DNA from: Chitinophagaceae bacterium
Lineage (GTDB): Bacteria > Bacteroidota > Bacteroidia > Chitinophagales > Chitinophagaceae
Direction of reading: 5' to 3'
NCBI GenBank assembly: GCA_016710935.1
Contig: JADJTY010000003.1
Location: 434,001-498,000, forward strand
DNA: 64,000 bases
Positions 15,590 through 25,836 of this stretch are shown here, piece by piece. Made by a program: the position numbers and the translations under genes. The notes under the pieces are model-generated. The model was given only the letters and a program-made list of their open reading frames with translations. It was not told where the DNA came from and did no database searches. How positions within the stretch are numbered: position 1 is the first letter of the stretch; every line of letters starts with the position of its first letter.

Positions 15590-17452
15590 ATGAAAAAATA
15601 TTTTTTATCTATTTTATTTTTTAGCTTTTTTAGTGCAGCCTTAGCACAAAAAGCCGGCATTGATTGCTATCCCACCCATTGGTGGGCAGGCATGAAATGG
15701 AATAAGCTCCAGATCATGGTGCATGGAAAAAACGTTGCCGGTAATTTTCCCATGATTAAAATGGGCCCGCAGGGCGTTAAACTGGCAACAGGAGTAAGGC
15801 TAACTAAAATTAACCGGGTTGAAAATCCAAATTATATTTTTCTTGACCTGGTGATTGATGCAACAGCTAAACCCGGTAAATTCAATTTCCCTTTTTTAAA
15901 GAATATGGAGTTGTCGTATGAATTAAAAGCCCGACGAACCGGCAATGGATCAACATTTGCACAGGGCGTAACTTCAAAAGATTTTATGTATCTCCTTATG
16001 CCCGACCGCTTTAGCAACGGCGACGAAAGCAATGACCGGGTAGCGGGAATGAGGGATCAAACACTAAGAAGAGATACGGTGTTTAACCGCCATGGCGGCG
16101 ATCTGAAAGGGATTGCCAATAAACTGGATTACCTGCAATCGCTGGGTGTTACAGCCCTGTGGCTTAACCCGGTAATTGAAAATGATATGGATAACCGTAC
16201 TGAACATGGTTATGCATTTACCAATCATTACAAAGTAGATCCCCGGCTGGGAGGCGATAAAGCCTATCACGACCTGGTTGATGCAACGCATAAAAAAGGG
16301 ATGAAAGTAATACAGGATGCGGTGTACAACCATGTGGGTATTTATCACCACACCGTAACCGATGCACCCATGAAAGACTGGCTGCATCAATGGCCTTCGT
16401 ATACACAAACCAGTTATAAGGACCAGGCACTGTTTGATCCGTATGCAAGTAAGGCAGATCAAAAAGTAATGGCCGACGGTTGGTTTGTGCCACTGATGCC
16501 CGATCTGAACCAGGGCAATCCGTATGTTGCCAATTTTTTAATTCAGCATGCTTTGTGGACGGTTGAAGAATTTGGTATAGACGGATGGCGTATTGATACC
16601 TATGCATATAACGATCTGCCCTTTATGAACCGTTGTAATAAAGCGCTCGAAGATGAGTATCCAAAAATTACATTGTTTGGCGAGACCTGGGTACACGGGG
16701 TGCCCAACCAGAGCTACTTTGTACAAAACAATTATAACCTTCCCTTTAAGAGCAACCTGCAGGCTGCTACCGATTTTCAGACATTGTGGGGCATTACAGA
16801 TGCCATGACCAAAGATTTTGGATGGACCGACGGGGTTAATAAATTATATACGGCACTGGCACAGGACTTTGTTTATAAGGATGCCATGCGTAATGTGATC
16901 TTCCTGGATAATCATGACATTGCCAGGTTCTATTCTGTTGTGGGCGAAAATGTAGATAAATATAAAACCGCTGTAAACTGGTTATTAACGTGCAGGGGAA
17001 TACCACAGTTCTATTATGGCGGAGAGATAGGCATGACGGGTACTACCAGCCCCAACGATGGTTATGTGCGGCAGGATTTTTTAGGTGGATGGAAAGAAGA
17101 TAAGGTTAATAAATTCACCGCCCAGGGACGCAATGCCAAAGAAAATGAGCTATGGGATCATATTTCAACACTGGCAAATTACCGCAAAAATTCATCTGCC
17201 ATTACAACCGGTAAAATGATGCAGTTTGTGCCGCAGGATGGGGTATATGTTTATTTCAGGTACGATGATAAGCAAACCATCATGGTTGTTATGAATACAG
17301 CTAAAGAAAATAAGACAATTGCACTGAATCGATTTGAAGAAATAACAAAGGGCTTTTCAAAAATGAAAAATATTAATACAGGAACATTATCCGACTTAAA
17401 GGATTTCAACCTTGATTCCTATAAAAGTCATGTATTTGAGTTGAAAAAATAA
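15590..17452 (+). CDS. susA: Periplasmic neopullulanase/cyclomaltodextrinase, SusA-like GH13
   Basis: Hydrolyses cyclodextrins, pullulan and maltodextrins that have entered the periplasm. Signal peptide MKKYFLSILFFSFFSAALAQ is cleaved after AQ. An N-terminal beta domain (cyclomaltodextrinase N type, about 20-125) is followed by the GH13 barrel: QDAVYNHVG (region I), GWRIDTYAY (II, nucleophile Asp), LFGETWV (III, Glu) and FLDNHDIARF (IV), then a C-terminal beta domain. About 620 aa, normal length. The frame continues upstream to 15560 inside the MFS gene, but the signal peptide fixes the start at 15590. Confidence 0.9.
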   Translation: MKKYFLSILFFSFFSAALAQKAGIDCYPTHWWAGMKWNKLQIMVHGKNVAGNFPMIKMGPQGVKLATGVRLTKINRVENPNYIFLDLVIDATAKPGKFNFPFLKNMELSYELKARRTGNGSTFAQGVTSKDFMYLLMPDRFSNGDESNDRVAGMRDQTLRRDTVFNRHGGDLKGIANKLDYLQSLGVTALWLNPVIENDMDNRTEHGYAFTNHYKVDPRLGGDKAYHDLVDATHKKGMKVIQDAVYNHVGIYHHTVTDAPMKDWLHQWPSYTQTSYKDQALFDPYASKADQKVMADGWFVPLMPDLNQGNPYVANFLIQHALWTVEEFGIDGWRIDTYAYNDLPFMNRCNKALEDEYPKITLFGETWVHGVPNQSYFVQNNYNLPFKSNLQAATDFQTLWGITDAMTKDFGWTDGVNKLYTALAQDFVYKDAMRNVIFLDNHDIARFYSVVGENVDKYKTAVNWLLTCRGIPQFYYGGEIGMTGTTSPNDGYVRQDFLGGWKEDKVNKFTAQGRNAKENELWDHISTLANYRKNSSAITTGKMMQFVPQDGVYVYFRYDDKQTIMVVMNTAKENKTIALNRFEEITKGFSKMKNINTGTLSDLKDFNLDSYKSHVFELKK

Positions 17453-17470
17453 ACAGCAGGTTAAATCTTT

Positions 17471-17501
17471 TTTGGAGAATTCGAATAATGTGTTATTTTT
17501 A
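17471..17501 (+). promoter_or_regulatory. Promoter of the secreted GH13 gene
   Basis: TTTG (17471-17474), exactly 19 bases, TATTTTTA (17494-17501, seven of eight). The -7 box is covered by the operator at 17489-17505, an arrangement that would favour repression by the bound regulator. Confidence 0.55.
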
Positions 17502-17505
17502 CACA
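17489..17505. promoter_or_regulatory. Operator palindrome, site B (secreted GH13)
   Basis: TGTGTTATTTTTACACA, eleven of twelve fixed positions of TGTGTA-N5-TACACA, 15 bases before the ATG at 17521. Confidence 0.7.
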
Positions 17506-17520
17506 TTAAACGCCTGCTAC

Positions 17521-20500
17521 ATGAAAAAAGTTCTCCTTTCACTTGTCATTTTATGCCTTGTTTTTTCTGCCAATGCCCAACGCCTGCTGAGCTGGACTCC
17601 CGAATTTCCGGTTGATAATTCCAATTTAAGTTTTACGGTGGATTGTAATAAAGGCAACCAGGGGTTATTGAATTTTGAAGGTGGAAATTCCAACAACGTG
17701 TATGTGCATGTTGGTGTAATTACCAATTTAAGTACCGGACCGGGCGACTGGAGATATGTAAAATTTACGTGGGGCACTACCGACCCGTTAGCAAAAGCAA
17801 CGCAGCTTGGTGCAAATAAATATCAATATACCATCAATAACATTCGTACTTTTTTTGGCGTACCTGCCGGCGAGACCATTAGAAAAGTTACCGTTATTTT
17901 CAGGAATGCAACTGGCTCATTAAAGCAGGTCAATTCTGATGTGAGTGATATGTACCTGCCCGTGTATGGCAGTACAGAATATGGCGTACGCCTGAATCTT
18001 CCGCCTTTTGAACCCAGGTATATACCATGGGTTGAGCCAATAAATGTAGCGGTTGGCGGTAGTATCAGCATTACCGGGGTTGCCTCAGCAAATTCAAATC
18101 TAACCTTAAAGCTTGATGGTACAACAATCAACACGGCTGCCAATGCCAATACCATTTCTGCCACCCCAACAATTGCAACAGCCTGCACACACCAGGTAAT
18201 GCTGGAAGGTAATAACGGGAGTGTAACCGTAAAAGATTCATTCAGTTTTTATATTCCTCCAACAACCAATGTTGCTGCATTACCAGCGGGTGCCATCGAA
18301 GGATTGAACTATAATGCAAACAACACAGCCGTTACCCTGGTATTATTTGCACCGGGTAAAAACAATGTGGTAGTTGTAGGCGATTTTTCAAACTGGACCA
18401 ATCAATGTACCTACCAGATGAATAAAACGCCAGATGGAAATTATTTCTGGTTAACCTTAACAGGCCTTACACCTGGCCAGGAATATGGCTATCAGTATTT
18501 GATCGACAACACCATCAGAACTGCAGATCCATACACTCAAAAAGTATTGGATCCCGATGATCAGTTCATCAATACAACAACTTATCCAAACCTTAAACCT
18601 TATCCAACCGGTTTAACAACCGGGCAGGTTAGTATTATTCAAACAGCAGAACCACAATATACCTGGCAGGTAAATAATTTTGTGAAACCCGATAAGAAAA
18701 ACCTGATGGTGTACGAATTGCTTATCAGGGATTTTACTGCCGAACACAGTTATCAATCTTTGATAGATTCTTTGCCATATTTAAAAAATATTGGTATCAA
18801 CGCCATTGAATTAATGCCGGTGAATGAATTTGACGGAAATGAAAGCTGGGGTTATAATCCATCTTTCTTTTTGCTCCTGATAAATATTATGGCACAAAAA
18901 ATAAACTGAAAGAATTTATTGATAAATGTCATCTGAACGGAATAGCCGTATTACTGGATGTTGTATATAACCATTGCACCGGAAATGCACCACAGGCAAA
19001 AATGTACTGGGATGCAGCAAATAACAGGCCTGCCCCTAATAACCCCTGGTTAAATGTTACAGCACCACATCCGTATAGTGTGTTCAATGATTTTAATCAT
19101 ACGTCAACACCCACACAGTACCTGGTTTCCCGCTCACTTAATTTTTGGTTGGATGAATACAGGGTTGATGGTTACCGGTTGGATCTTGGAAAAGGGTTTA
19201 CACAAACCGTTACCAATACCACAACGGTTGAAAATTATGATGCCAGCCGTGTGGCCAATTTAAAAAGATATTATGATGCGGTTGTTCCAACGCACCCGAA
19301 TACATACATGATCATCGAATTTTTGGGATCACAACCCTCCCAGGAAGAACAGGAGTATGCAGCATATGGTTTTATGTTATGGGGCAACAGCAATGTTACC
19401 TACAACCAGTGTACCATGGGCTTTGCATCCAATTCTGATATTTCCGCCATTTCATACAACAGTCCGCAACGTGCATTTAATAATCCTGCGGTGGTGGGAT
19501 ACATGGAAAGTCATGATGAAGAACGCAACATGTACCGGAATATAACTTTTGGCAATTCGGCCGGTGGTTATAATGTTCGTGATCTGAATACCGCATTGGC
19601 AAGGGTTGAGGCAGCTGCAAGTGTTTTCTTTACAGTACCCGGCCCTAAAATGATCTGGCAGTTTGGCGAAAGAGGATACGATGTGCCACTTAATTTTGGC
19701 GGTTCAAATGTAGCCAACAAACCCCCACGCTGGGAATATATGCTGGTTCCGGAAAGAGTGCGTTTGTACAACACGTACAAAAGTATTATACAATTACGTT
19801 TAAGCAATCCGGCAATTTTTAATAATACCAGTTTTACGTATGATTTTAACAGCGGCCTCGTAAAAGTCTTTCAAATTGCAGATCCAAATGCTGCGGGCAA
19901 AAAAGTAACCGTTGTTGCCAATTTTGATGTGGTAGCACAAACTAAATCAGTTACGTTTCAATCAGCCGGCGATTGGACAAACCATATCAGCAATGGTACA
20001 GGCACAGGACTAAATGGTGTTACCGGAAGCAATTTTAATTTAACTGCAACAGCACAATCTATAACCCTGCAACCCGGGGAGTATCATATTTATGTAAGTA
20101 TTCCGGCATGTGCCACTGCGGCACCAACTGCAACCAGCCCGGTAAATTATTGCCAGAATGCAACAGCTTCGCCGCTGCAGGCAACCGGTACAAATTTACT
20201 CTGGTATACAGCAGCAACTGGTGGTACCGGCAGTCCTACAGCACCTACACCTTCTACAACCACTGTAGGAAGCACCACTTATTATGTAACGCAAACCATT
20301 GGTAGTTGCGAAAGCCCCCGTTTACCCATTGTAGTAAATGTAACGGCCAATACACCTGCACCAACAGTAACCAGCCCGGTTAATTATTGCCAGAATGCGG
20401 CTGCAGCACAACTCACCGCAACGGGTACCAGTTTATTATGGTACACTACAGCAACCGGAGGTACCGGAACTGCAGCGGCTCCAACGCCTTCAACAACAAC

Positions 20501-21857
20501 AACCGGCAGTACCTCGTATTATGTGAGCCAGACACAGAGTTGTGGCGAAAGTCCCAGGGCGGTAATTGTTGTAAATGTATCAGCAGTTCCTGCGGCCCCG
20601 GTAGTTACAAGCCCATTAACTTATTGTCAGAATGTTACCGCACCGGCATTAACAGCAACCGGCACTAACCTGTTGTGGTATACTGTTGCTACCGGTGGTA
20701 CCGGTTCTGCAACTTCACCCGTACCATCAACTGCAACGGCAGGCAGCACTACCTGGTATATAAGTCAAACTAATAATGGTTGCGAAAGTCCACGTGCCTC
20801 AATAACAGTAAATGTAAATGCTGCACCGGGTGCCCCAACAGTCACAACACCTGTTACTTATTGTCAAAATGCAGTTGCTGTTCCTTTAACGGCAACCGGC
20901 ACTGCGCTGTTATGGTATCCAACAGCAACAGGCGGTACAGGTTCTGCAACGGCACCAACACCATCAACGGCAACAGCGGGCAGTACCAGTTATTATGTAA
21001 CGCAAACGGTTAGTGGCTGCGAAAGCCAGCGGGCTGTTATTGCCGTAAACATAACCGGGTTACCGGCTGCGCCAACTGTTATTTCACCAATAACTTACTG
21101 TCAGCTTTCAACAGCATCAGCATTAACTGCAACCGGAACAAATCTTAGATGGTACACAACGGCAACGGGTGGTACGGGCAGCGCAACTGCACCAACGCCT
21201 TCAACAACCAATGCAGGTACAACCGGTTATTATGTAAGTCAGACCAATAATTGTGGCGAAGGACCAAGAGCCGTTATCAATGTAAATATAACTGCCACCC
21301 CACCTGCACCAACAGGCCTCAATGTTACAAACATAACCACCAATTCTGCTGTGCTTAACTGGAATGTAATTGCCGGTAATTTTTATTCAGTTGATTACCG
21401 GGTGTCGGGCGTGGGTGCCTGGGTGTCTGCAGCCGCAGCCATTACCACCGGTTCAGTTTCCATAGCTAACCTTACACAATCTACGTTTTACGATTGGAGG
21501 GTGAATGCAAACTGTGCTGCAACACCGGCTGCTAATTATGCAACGGCACAGTTTAGTACGGTAGCACACAATAGCCAGATAACGGCTTTAAAAGGCGGGT
21601 ATGGTATAAAAATATCACCAAACCCGGTAACCGGAAAGGCACTGATAGATTACATCACAGCTGACAACGGAAGAGTAAGTATTGAAGTATATAATCCACA
21701 GGGGCAACGGGTACAAACCATTTTAAATACCAGCCAGGTAAGGGGCCAGTACCAGATAGCCGTTACCAGTCAGTTATGTATGCTTGCAAAAGGCGTTTAT
21801 ATACTTGCGCTGAAGCAGAATGGCAGAGGTAATGTGGTAAAATTTGTAAAATATTAA
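17521..21857 (+). CDS. T9SS-secreted GH13 amylase/pullulanase with CBM48, five Ig-like repeats, FnIII (frameshifted)
   Basis: Extracellular starch-degrading enzyme of about 1445 aa once repaired. Order: signal peptide (MKKVLLSLVILCLVFSANAQ), an N-terminal SusE/F-like beta domain, CBM48-like domain (VVVVGDFSNWTNQC), then GH13 with LLDVVYNHC (I), GYRLDLGKG (II), MIIEFLG (III) and YMESHDEER (IV). Five 79-residue repeats follow (20139 on), then an FnIII domain, then a type A T9SS sorting domain (ISPNPVTG... YNPQGQRV... GVYILAL). The reading frame breaks in the T5 run at 18868-18872: one more T restores NPSFFFAPDKYYGTKNKLKEF. As written, the first frame stops at 18909 and the second opens past region I of the catalytic domain. 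A start at 17488 is ruled out because it covers the operator. Confidence 0.88.
20139..21300 (+). repeat. Five tandem 237-bp repeats coding for Ig-like domains
   Basis: Units begin at 20139, 20376, 20613, 20850 and 21087, an exact 237-base period. Each encodes about 79 residues with TYCQN, LTATGTxLLWYxxATGGTGSAT, TPSTxTAGSTxYYVxQT, and CESPRA near its end. The paired cysteines in each unit are conserved. DNA identity between units is only partial, so the expansion is not very recent. Confidence 0.85.
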
Positions 21858-21875
21858 TAACGTAATTTCTTCGTA

Positions 21876-22622
21876 ATGCACATGATTAAATCCAGCCATA
21901 CCAGCCAGGCACAACGCATTAAAACACTATCAGCCATTCAATCTGAGGTTGAAAGCATCAACCGGATCGCATTATCTGTTGATTGTGTGATTTTTGGATT
22001 TGATGAGAATAAACTGAAGGTACTTTTAATAAGAAGTGATTTGAAAAAATTTCAGGGCAAGTGGTCCTTACTGGGAGACCTGGTTGATCCTTGTGAAGAG
22101 CTTGATGAGGCAGCAAGCCGGATCTTAAAACAACGTACCGGTCTTGATAATGTGTACATGGAGCAGGTTAAAACCTTTGGAAGTTTAAACAGGCATCCGG
22201 CCGGACGGGTAGTAACCGTAGTTTATTATTCTTTGATCAATATCCAGAATCATAAATTGAAAATACTGGATAATGAGCTTCACTGGCATGATGTTTCTGA
22301 AATAGAGGAGCTTGCATTTGACCATAAGCAAATTCTGGATTGCAGTTATGAACAATTGCAAAGACGTGTACAGGAGCATCCCCTGGCGTTTAGCCTGTTA
22401 CCCAAAAAATTCTCCTTACGGGAGCTGCAGAATGTGTATGAAGCGATATTGAATATTAAAATGGACCGGCGCAATTTCAGGAAAAAGTTCTTTGCCATGG
22501 ACTTTCTGGTGGATATCGATGAAATGGAGCAGGATGTTCCGCACCGGCCCGGTAAACTTTACAATTTCAATTATAATAAATATGAAAAGAAAAAGAAAAA
22601 GTGGGTAGGCATCGACTTTTAA
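21876..22622 (+). CDS. Nudix-family transcription regulator (NrtR/AraR-like)
   Basis: 248 aa: an N-terminal Nudix fold (about 30-160) and a C-terminal winged helix (about 165-235, with FSLRELQNVYEAILNIKMDRRNFRKKF as the likely DNA-binding region). The Nudix box reads GDLVDPCEELDEAASRILKQ then RTGL; the REUxEE catalytic core is replaced by SRILKQR, so hydrolysis is unlikely and the fold probably senses a ligand, as in the sugar regulators of this family in Bacteroidota. It lies between the secreted GH13 and susC. Its likely binding site is the TGTGTA-N5-TACACA palindrome at four starch-gene promoters. I see no copy of the site before the regulator itself. Confidence 0.87.
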   Translation: MHMIKSSHTSQAQRIKTLSAIQSEVESINRIALSVDCVIFGFDENKLKVLLIRSDLKKFQGKWSLLGDLVDPCEELDEAASRILKQRTGLDNVYMEQVKTFGSLNRHPAGRVVTVVYYSLINIQNHKLKILDNELHWHDVSEIEELAFDHKQILDCSYEQLQRRVQEHPLAFSLLPKKFSLRELQNVYEAILNIKMDRRNFRKKFFAMDFLVDIDEMEQDVPHRPGKLYNFNYNKYEKKKKKWVGIDF

Positions 22623-22751
22623 TGCCCGATTTACAATTGTTAAATGAAAAGACCGGCTAACCGGAAATTTCAAAAAACGGTGTTTAATGGTTCAGTTTTT
22701 TTAAACATATTTTTTTAACAAATAATTGTAGATTCGAAAAAAGTGCTATAT

Positions 22752-22768
22752 TGTGTACTTTATACACA
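22752..22768. promoter_or_regulatory. Operator palindrome, site C (susC)
   Basis: TGTGTACTTTATACACA, a perfect twelve of twelve. It overlaps a TATATTGT element (22747-22754) that could be the -7 box of the sus operon. A further half-site TGTGTA lies at 22778-22783. The susC ATG is 69 bases downstream. Confidence 0.75.
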
Positions 22769-22836
22769 TTCATTGATTGTGTACATATAGATTCCAGGTT
22801 TTGATTGCTAATTTTTAAAAACGAAAAGCTTGTTTT

Positions 22837-25818
22837 ATGAGAAAGATCTCCAAAAAACTAATGTTGGCCTCCGTCATGTTTTTTCTGACTTTGGCAGCAT
22901 TTTCTCAAAATGCAGTTACCGGAAAAGTAACTGATTCTAAAGACGGCACTCCGGTTCCCGGAGCAACCATAACAGTGAAAGGTACCAAAACTGCAACGCA
23001 ATCAGGGGCAGATGGTTCATTCAGTATCAATGCAACATCAACAGGTGTTCTGGTAATTTCTTCGGTGGGCTTTGCCCAGCAGGAAGTTAGTATTGCAGGT
23101 AAATCTGTTGTTGATGTTAGCCTGGTACTGGTTAACCAGCAACTGAATGAACTTGTTGTGGTTGCCTACGGAACAAAACGCAGAGGTGACCTGACCGGTT
23201 CCGTTACATCTGTATCTGCAAAAGATTTTCAAAAGGGTGTAGTAAACTCTTCTGAACAATTGCTGCAGGGTAAAGTAGCGGGTCTGGAAGTGACTACCGG
23301 TGGTGGTTCTCCGGGTGGCGGAAGTAAGATCCGTATCAGGGGCGGTGCTTCACTAAGTGCAAGTAATGACCCATTGATTGTAATTGATGGCTTCCCGGTT
23401 GAGAGCAACGGACTACCGGGTTCTGCAAATCTTTTAAATACAATCAATCCGAATGACATAGAATCAATGTCGGTATTAAAAGACGCATCGGCAACTGCCT
23501 TATATGGATCAAGGGCATCAAATGGTGTAATTCTTATCACCACTAAAAAAGGCGCAAAAGGTAAAATAAGATTTAATTTCAGTACACAATTATCAACAGG
23601 TGTAGTAGGAAAAACAGTTAAAGTACTTTCAGGTGATGAGGTAAGAGCAATTATTAATGCTGATGGTAATGCTACTTATAAAGCATTATTGGGTACCGCC
23701 AATACCAACTGGCAGAAGGAAATTTATCAGGCTGCTTTTGGTTGGGATAATAATATAAGTGCCAGTGGTGCTTTTAAAAATATTCCTTTCAGGGCTTCCA
23801 TGAGTTATTTAACACAGGATGGAATTTTAAGAACGGATAATTTTAAAAGGTTCACCGGTTCATTGAATCTTAATCCTAAATTTTTTAATGATCATTTAAG
23901 TGTTAATCTTGCCCTGAAAGCAAGTAATACAAAAAATAATTTTGCAGACCAGGGAGCAATAGGATCAGCAATCGCTTTTGACCCCACTCAATCTGTAAGA
24001 TCTTCTACAGGTAAATTTGGTGGATACACGGAATGGCTGGATCCTAACGGAACGCTGATGCAACTTGCAACCCGTAATCCGGTTGCATTGTTAAACCAAC
24101 GTGACAATAAATCAAACGTAAACCGTTTTATAGGTAACATACAACTTGATTACAAAATTCACTGGTTCCCGGACCTGCATGTTTTATTCAATTTTGGGGT
24201 AGATCATGCAAAAGGAAACGGCAATGATAATATAGACTCTGCTTCTGCAACCAATTATCTTACCGGTGGCCGCAAAACATATTACGAGCAAAAGAAAACC
24301 AGTACCATAACTGATATACAGCTTTTTTACGCTAAAGAGATAAAACCACTTAAAACAAAAGTTGATGTGTTGGTTGGACACAGCTACCAGGATTTTGTAA
24401 CATTCACCAGTAGTTTTCCTTCTTTCAGTTATAGGGCCATTGCCGATCCTAACAACCCGCAAATGAAAGATACGCTTGCAGGTTCTGTTCTAGGCACAGG
24501 TAAGCCGGAGTGGCGTTTAGAATCCTATTTAGGCAGGGTAAATATTACAGTAGCAAATAAATACCTGATAACTGCTTCACTTCGCAGAGATGCCAGTTCC
24601 AGGTTTTCAAAAGAAAACAGGGTAGGTTATTATCCTGCGGTAGCAGCAGCATGGAAATTAAAAGAAGATTTCTTTAAAACGGTAAATGTTTTAAACGATC
24701 TTAAATTGAGATTTGGCTGGGGTTCAACGGGTAACCAGGATGGCATTGATTATTATTCTTATTTACCTTATTACGCCCAAAGTAATAGTGCTGCTCAATA
24801 CCAGTTTGGCAGTACATTCTATAGTTTCCTGCGTCCTTCGGCTTATGACCGTACCAGGAAATGGGAAACTACAGTGACAACAAATCTTGGCCTGGATTTT
24901 GGCTTTCTTAATAACAGGATATCAGGTTCAGTAGATTATTATTTCAAAAAAACAAAAGACCTTTTAAGTGTGGTACCGGTAGCGGCAGGAGCCAATTTTA
25001 ATATTGAGTTATTGACCAATGTGGGTAATATGGAAAACAAGGGAGTTGAGGTTACTATTAATACTACACCTGTTAAAAAGCAAAACCTGCAGTGGGATTT
25101 TGGTTTTAATTTTACTTATAACACAAGGGAAATTACCAACCTCTTAAAACAACAGGATCCTAATTTTACCGGGCTTCCGGTGAGTGGAATATCAGGTGGT
25201 ACAGGAAATAATATAGGCAGGCTGGCAGTAGGTTACAGTCCAAGTGTATTCTATGTTTTCAAACAGGTTTACGATCAAACATCAGGTAAGCCAATTGAAG
25301 GATTATACGAAGATTTAAACCGTGATGGAACGATTAACGAAAGCGACCGCTACTATTATAAAAAACCTGCTTCGGATATTTTTGTTGGTCTAAACACGCA
25401 GGTTACTTATAAAAAATACTCATTGGGCATAGCCGGTCATGGAGCTTTTGGTAGTTATTTGTATAACAATTTTAATTCAAATAACGGTGTGTTAAGGCAG
25501 CTTAAAAATCCTATCAACTTTATTGGTAACGCATCAGCAAATTATCAGGAAACCAATTTCTCAAACAATCAATACCTGTCTGATTATTACATTGAAAACG
25601 CATCTTTTTTCAGGCTGGATAACATTAACCTGGGTTATAACTGGGGTAAGATACTTAAAGGAAAAGCCAGTCTTCGTATTGCGGCCAGTGTGCAGAATGT
25701 ATTTGTCATAACCAAATACAAAGGGCTGGATCCTGAAAATGCAAATGAAAGTGGAGTAGATAACAATATTTATCCAAGGCCACGAATTTTTTCTTTAGGT
25801 TTTAATTTAGATTTTTAA
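22837..25818 (+). CDS. susC: SusC-like TonB-dependent glycan transporter
   Basis: Outer-membrane import channel, 993 aa, energised by TonB. Signal peptide ends AAFSQ; then a carboxypeptidase-regulatory-like beta sandwich (NAVTGKVTDSKDGTPVPGAT), a TonB-box-like NELVVVAYGT, the plug (SGKI-type KIRIRGGASL, PLIVIDGFPVE, IESMSVLKDASATALYGSRA) and the 22-strand barrel, ending in ...FSLGFNLDF with the terminal Phe typical of barrels. SusD follows after 18 bases. Substrate is inferred as starch oligosaccharides from the adjacent SusE/F, GH13 and GH97 genes. Confidence 0.96.
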   Translation: MRKISKKLMLASVMFFLTLAAFSQNAVTGKVTDSKDGTPVPGATITVKGTKTATQSGADGSFSINATSTGVLVISSVGFAQQEVSIAGKSVVDVSLVLVNQQLNELVVVAYGTKRRGDLTGSVTSVSAKDFQKGVVNSSEQLLQGKVAGLEVTTGGGSPGGGSKIRIRGGASLSASNDPLIVIDGFPVESNGLPGSANLLNTINPNDIESMSVLKDASATALYGSRASNGVILITTKKGAKGKIRFNFSTQLSTGVVGKTVKVLSGDEVRAIINADGNATYKALLGTANTNWQKEIYQAAFGWDNNISASGAFKNIPFRASMSYLTQDGILRTDNFKRFTGSLNLNPKFFNDHLSVNLALKASNTKNNFADQGAIGSAIAFDPTQSVRSSTGKFGGYTEWLDPNGTLMQLATRNPVALLNQRDNKSNVNRFIGNIQLDYKIHWFPDLHVLFNFGVDHAKGNGNDNIDSASATNYLTGGRKTYYEQKKTSTITDIQLFYAKEIKPLKTKVDVLVGHSYQDFVTFTSSFPSFSYRAIADPNNPQMKDTLAGSVLGTGKPEWRLESYLGRVNITVANKYLITASLRRDASSRFSKENRVGYYPAVAAAWKLKEDFFKTVNVLNDLKLRFGWGSTGNQDGIDYYSYLPYYAQSNSAAQYQFGSTFYSFLRPSAYDRTRKWETTVTTNLGLDFGFLNNRISGSVDYYFKKTKDLLSVVPVAAGANFNIELLTNVGNMENKGVEVTINTTPVKKQNLQWDFGFNFTYNTREITNLLKQQDPNFTGLPVSGISGGTGNNIGRLAVGYSPSVFYVFKQVYDQTSGKPIEGLYEDLNRDGTINESDRYYYKKPASDIFVGLNTQVTYKKYSLGIAGHGAFGSYLYNNFNSNNGVLRQLKNPINFIGNASANYQETNFSNNQYLSDYYIENASFFRLDNINLGYNWGKILKGKASLRIAASVQNVFVITKYKGLDPENANESGVDNNIYPRPRIFSLGFNLDF

Positions 25819-25836
25819 TTAAAAATAACGATTGAT

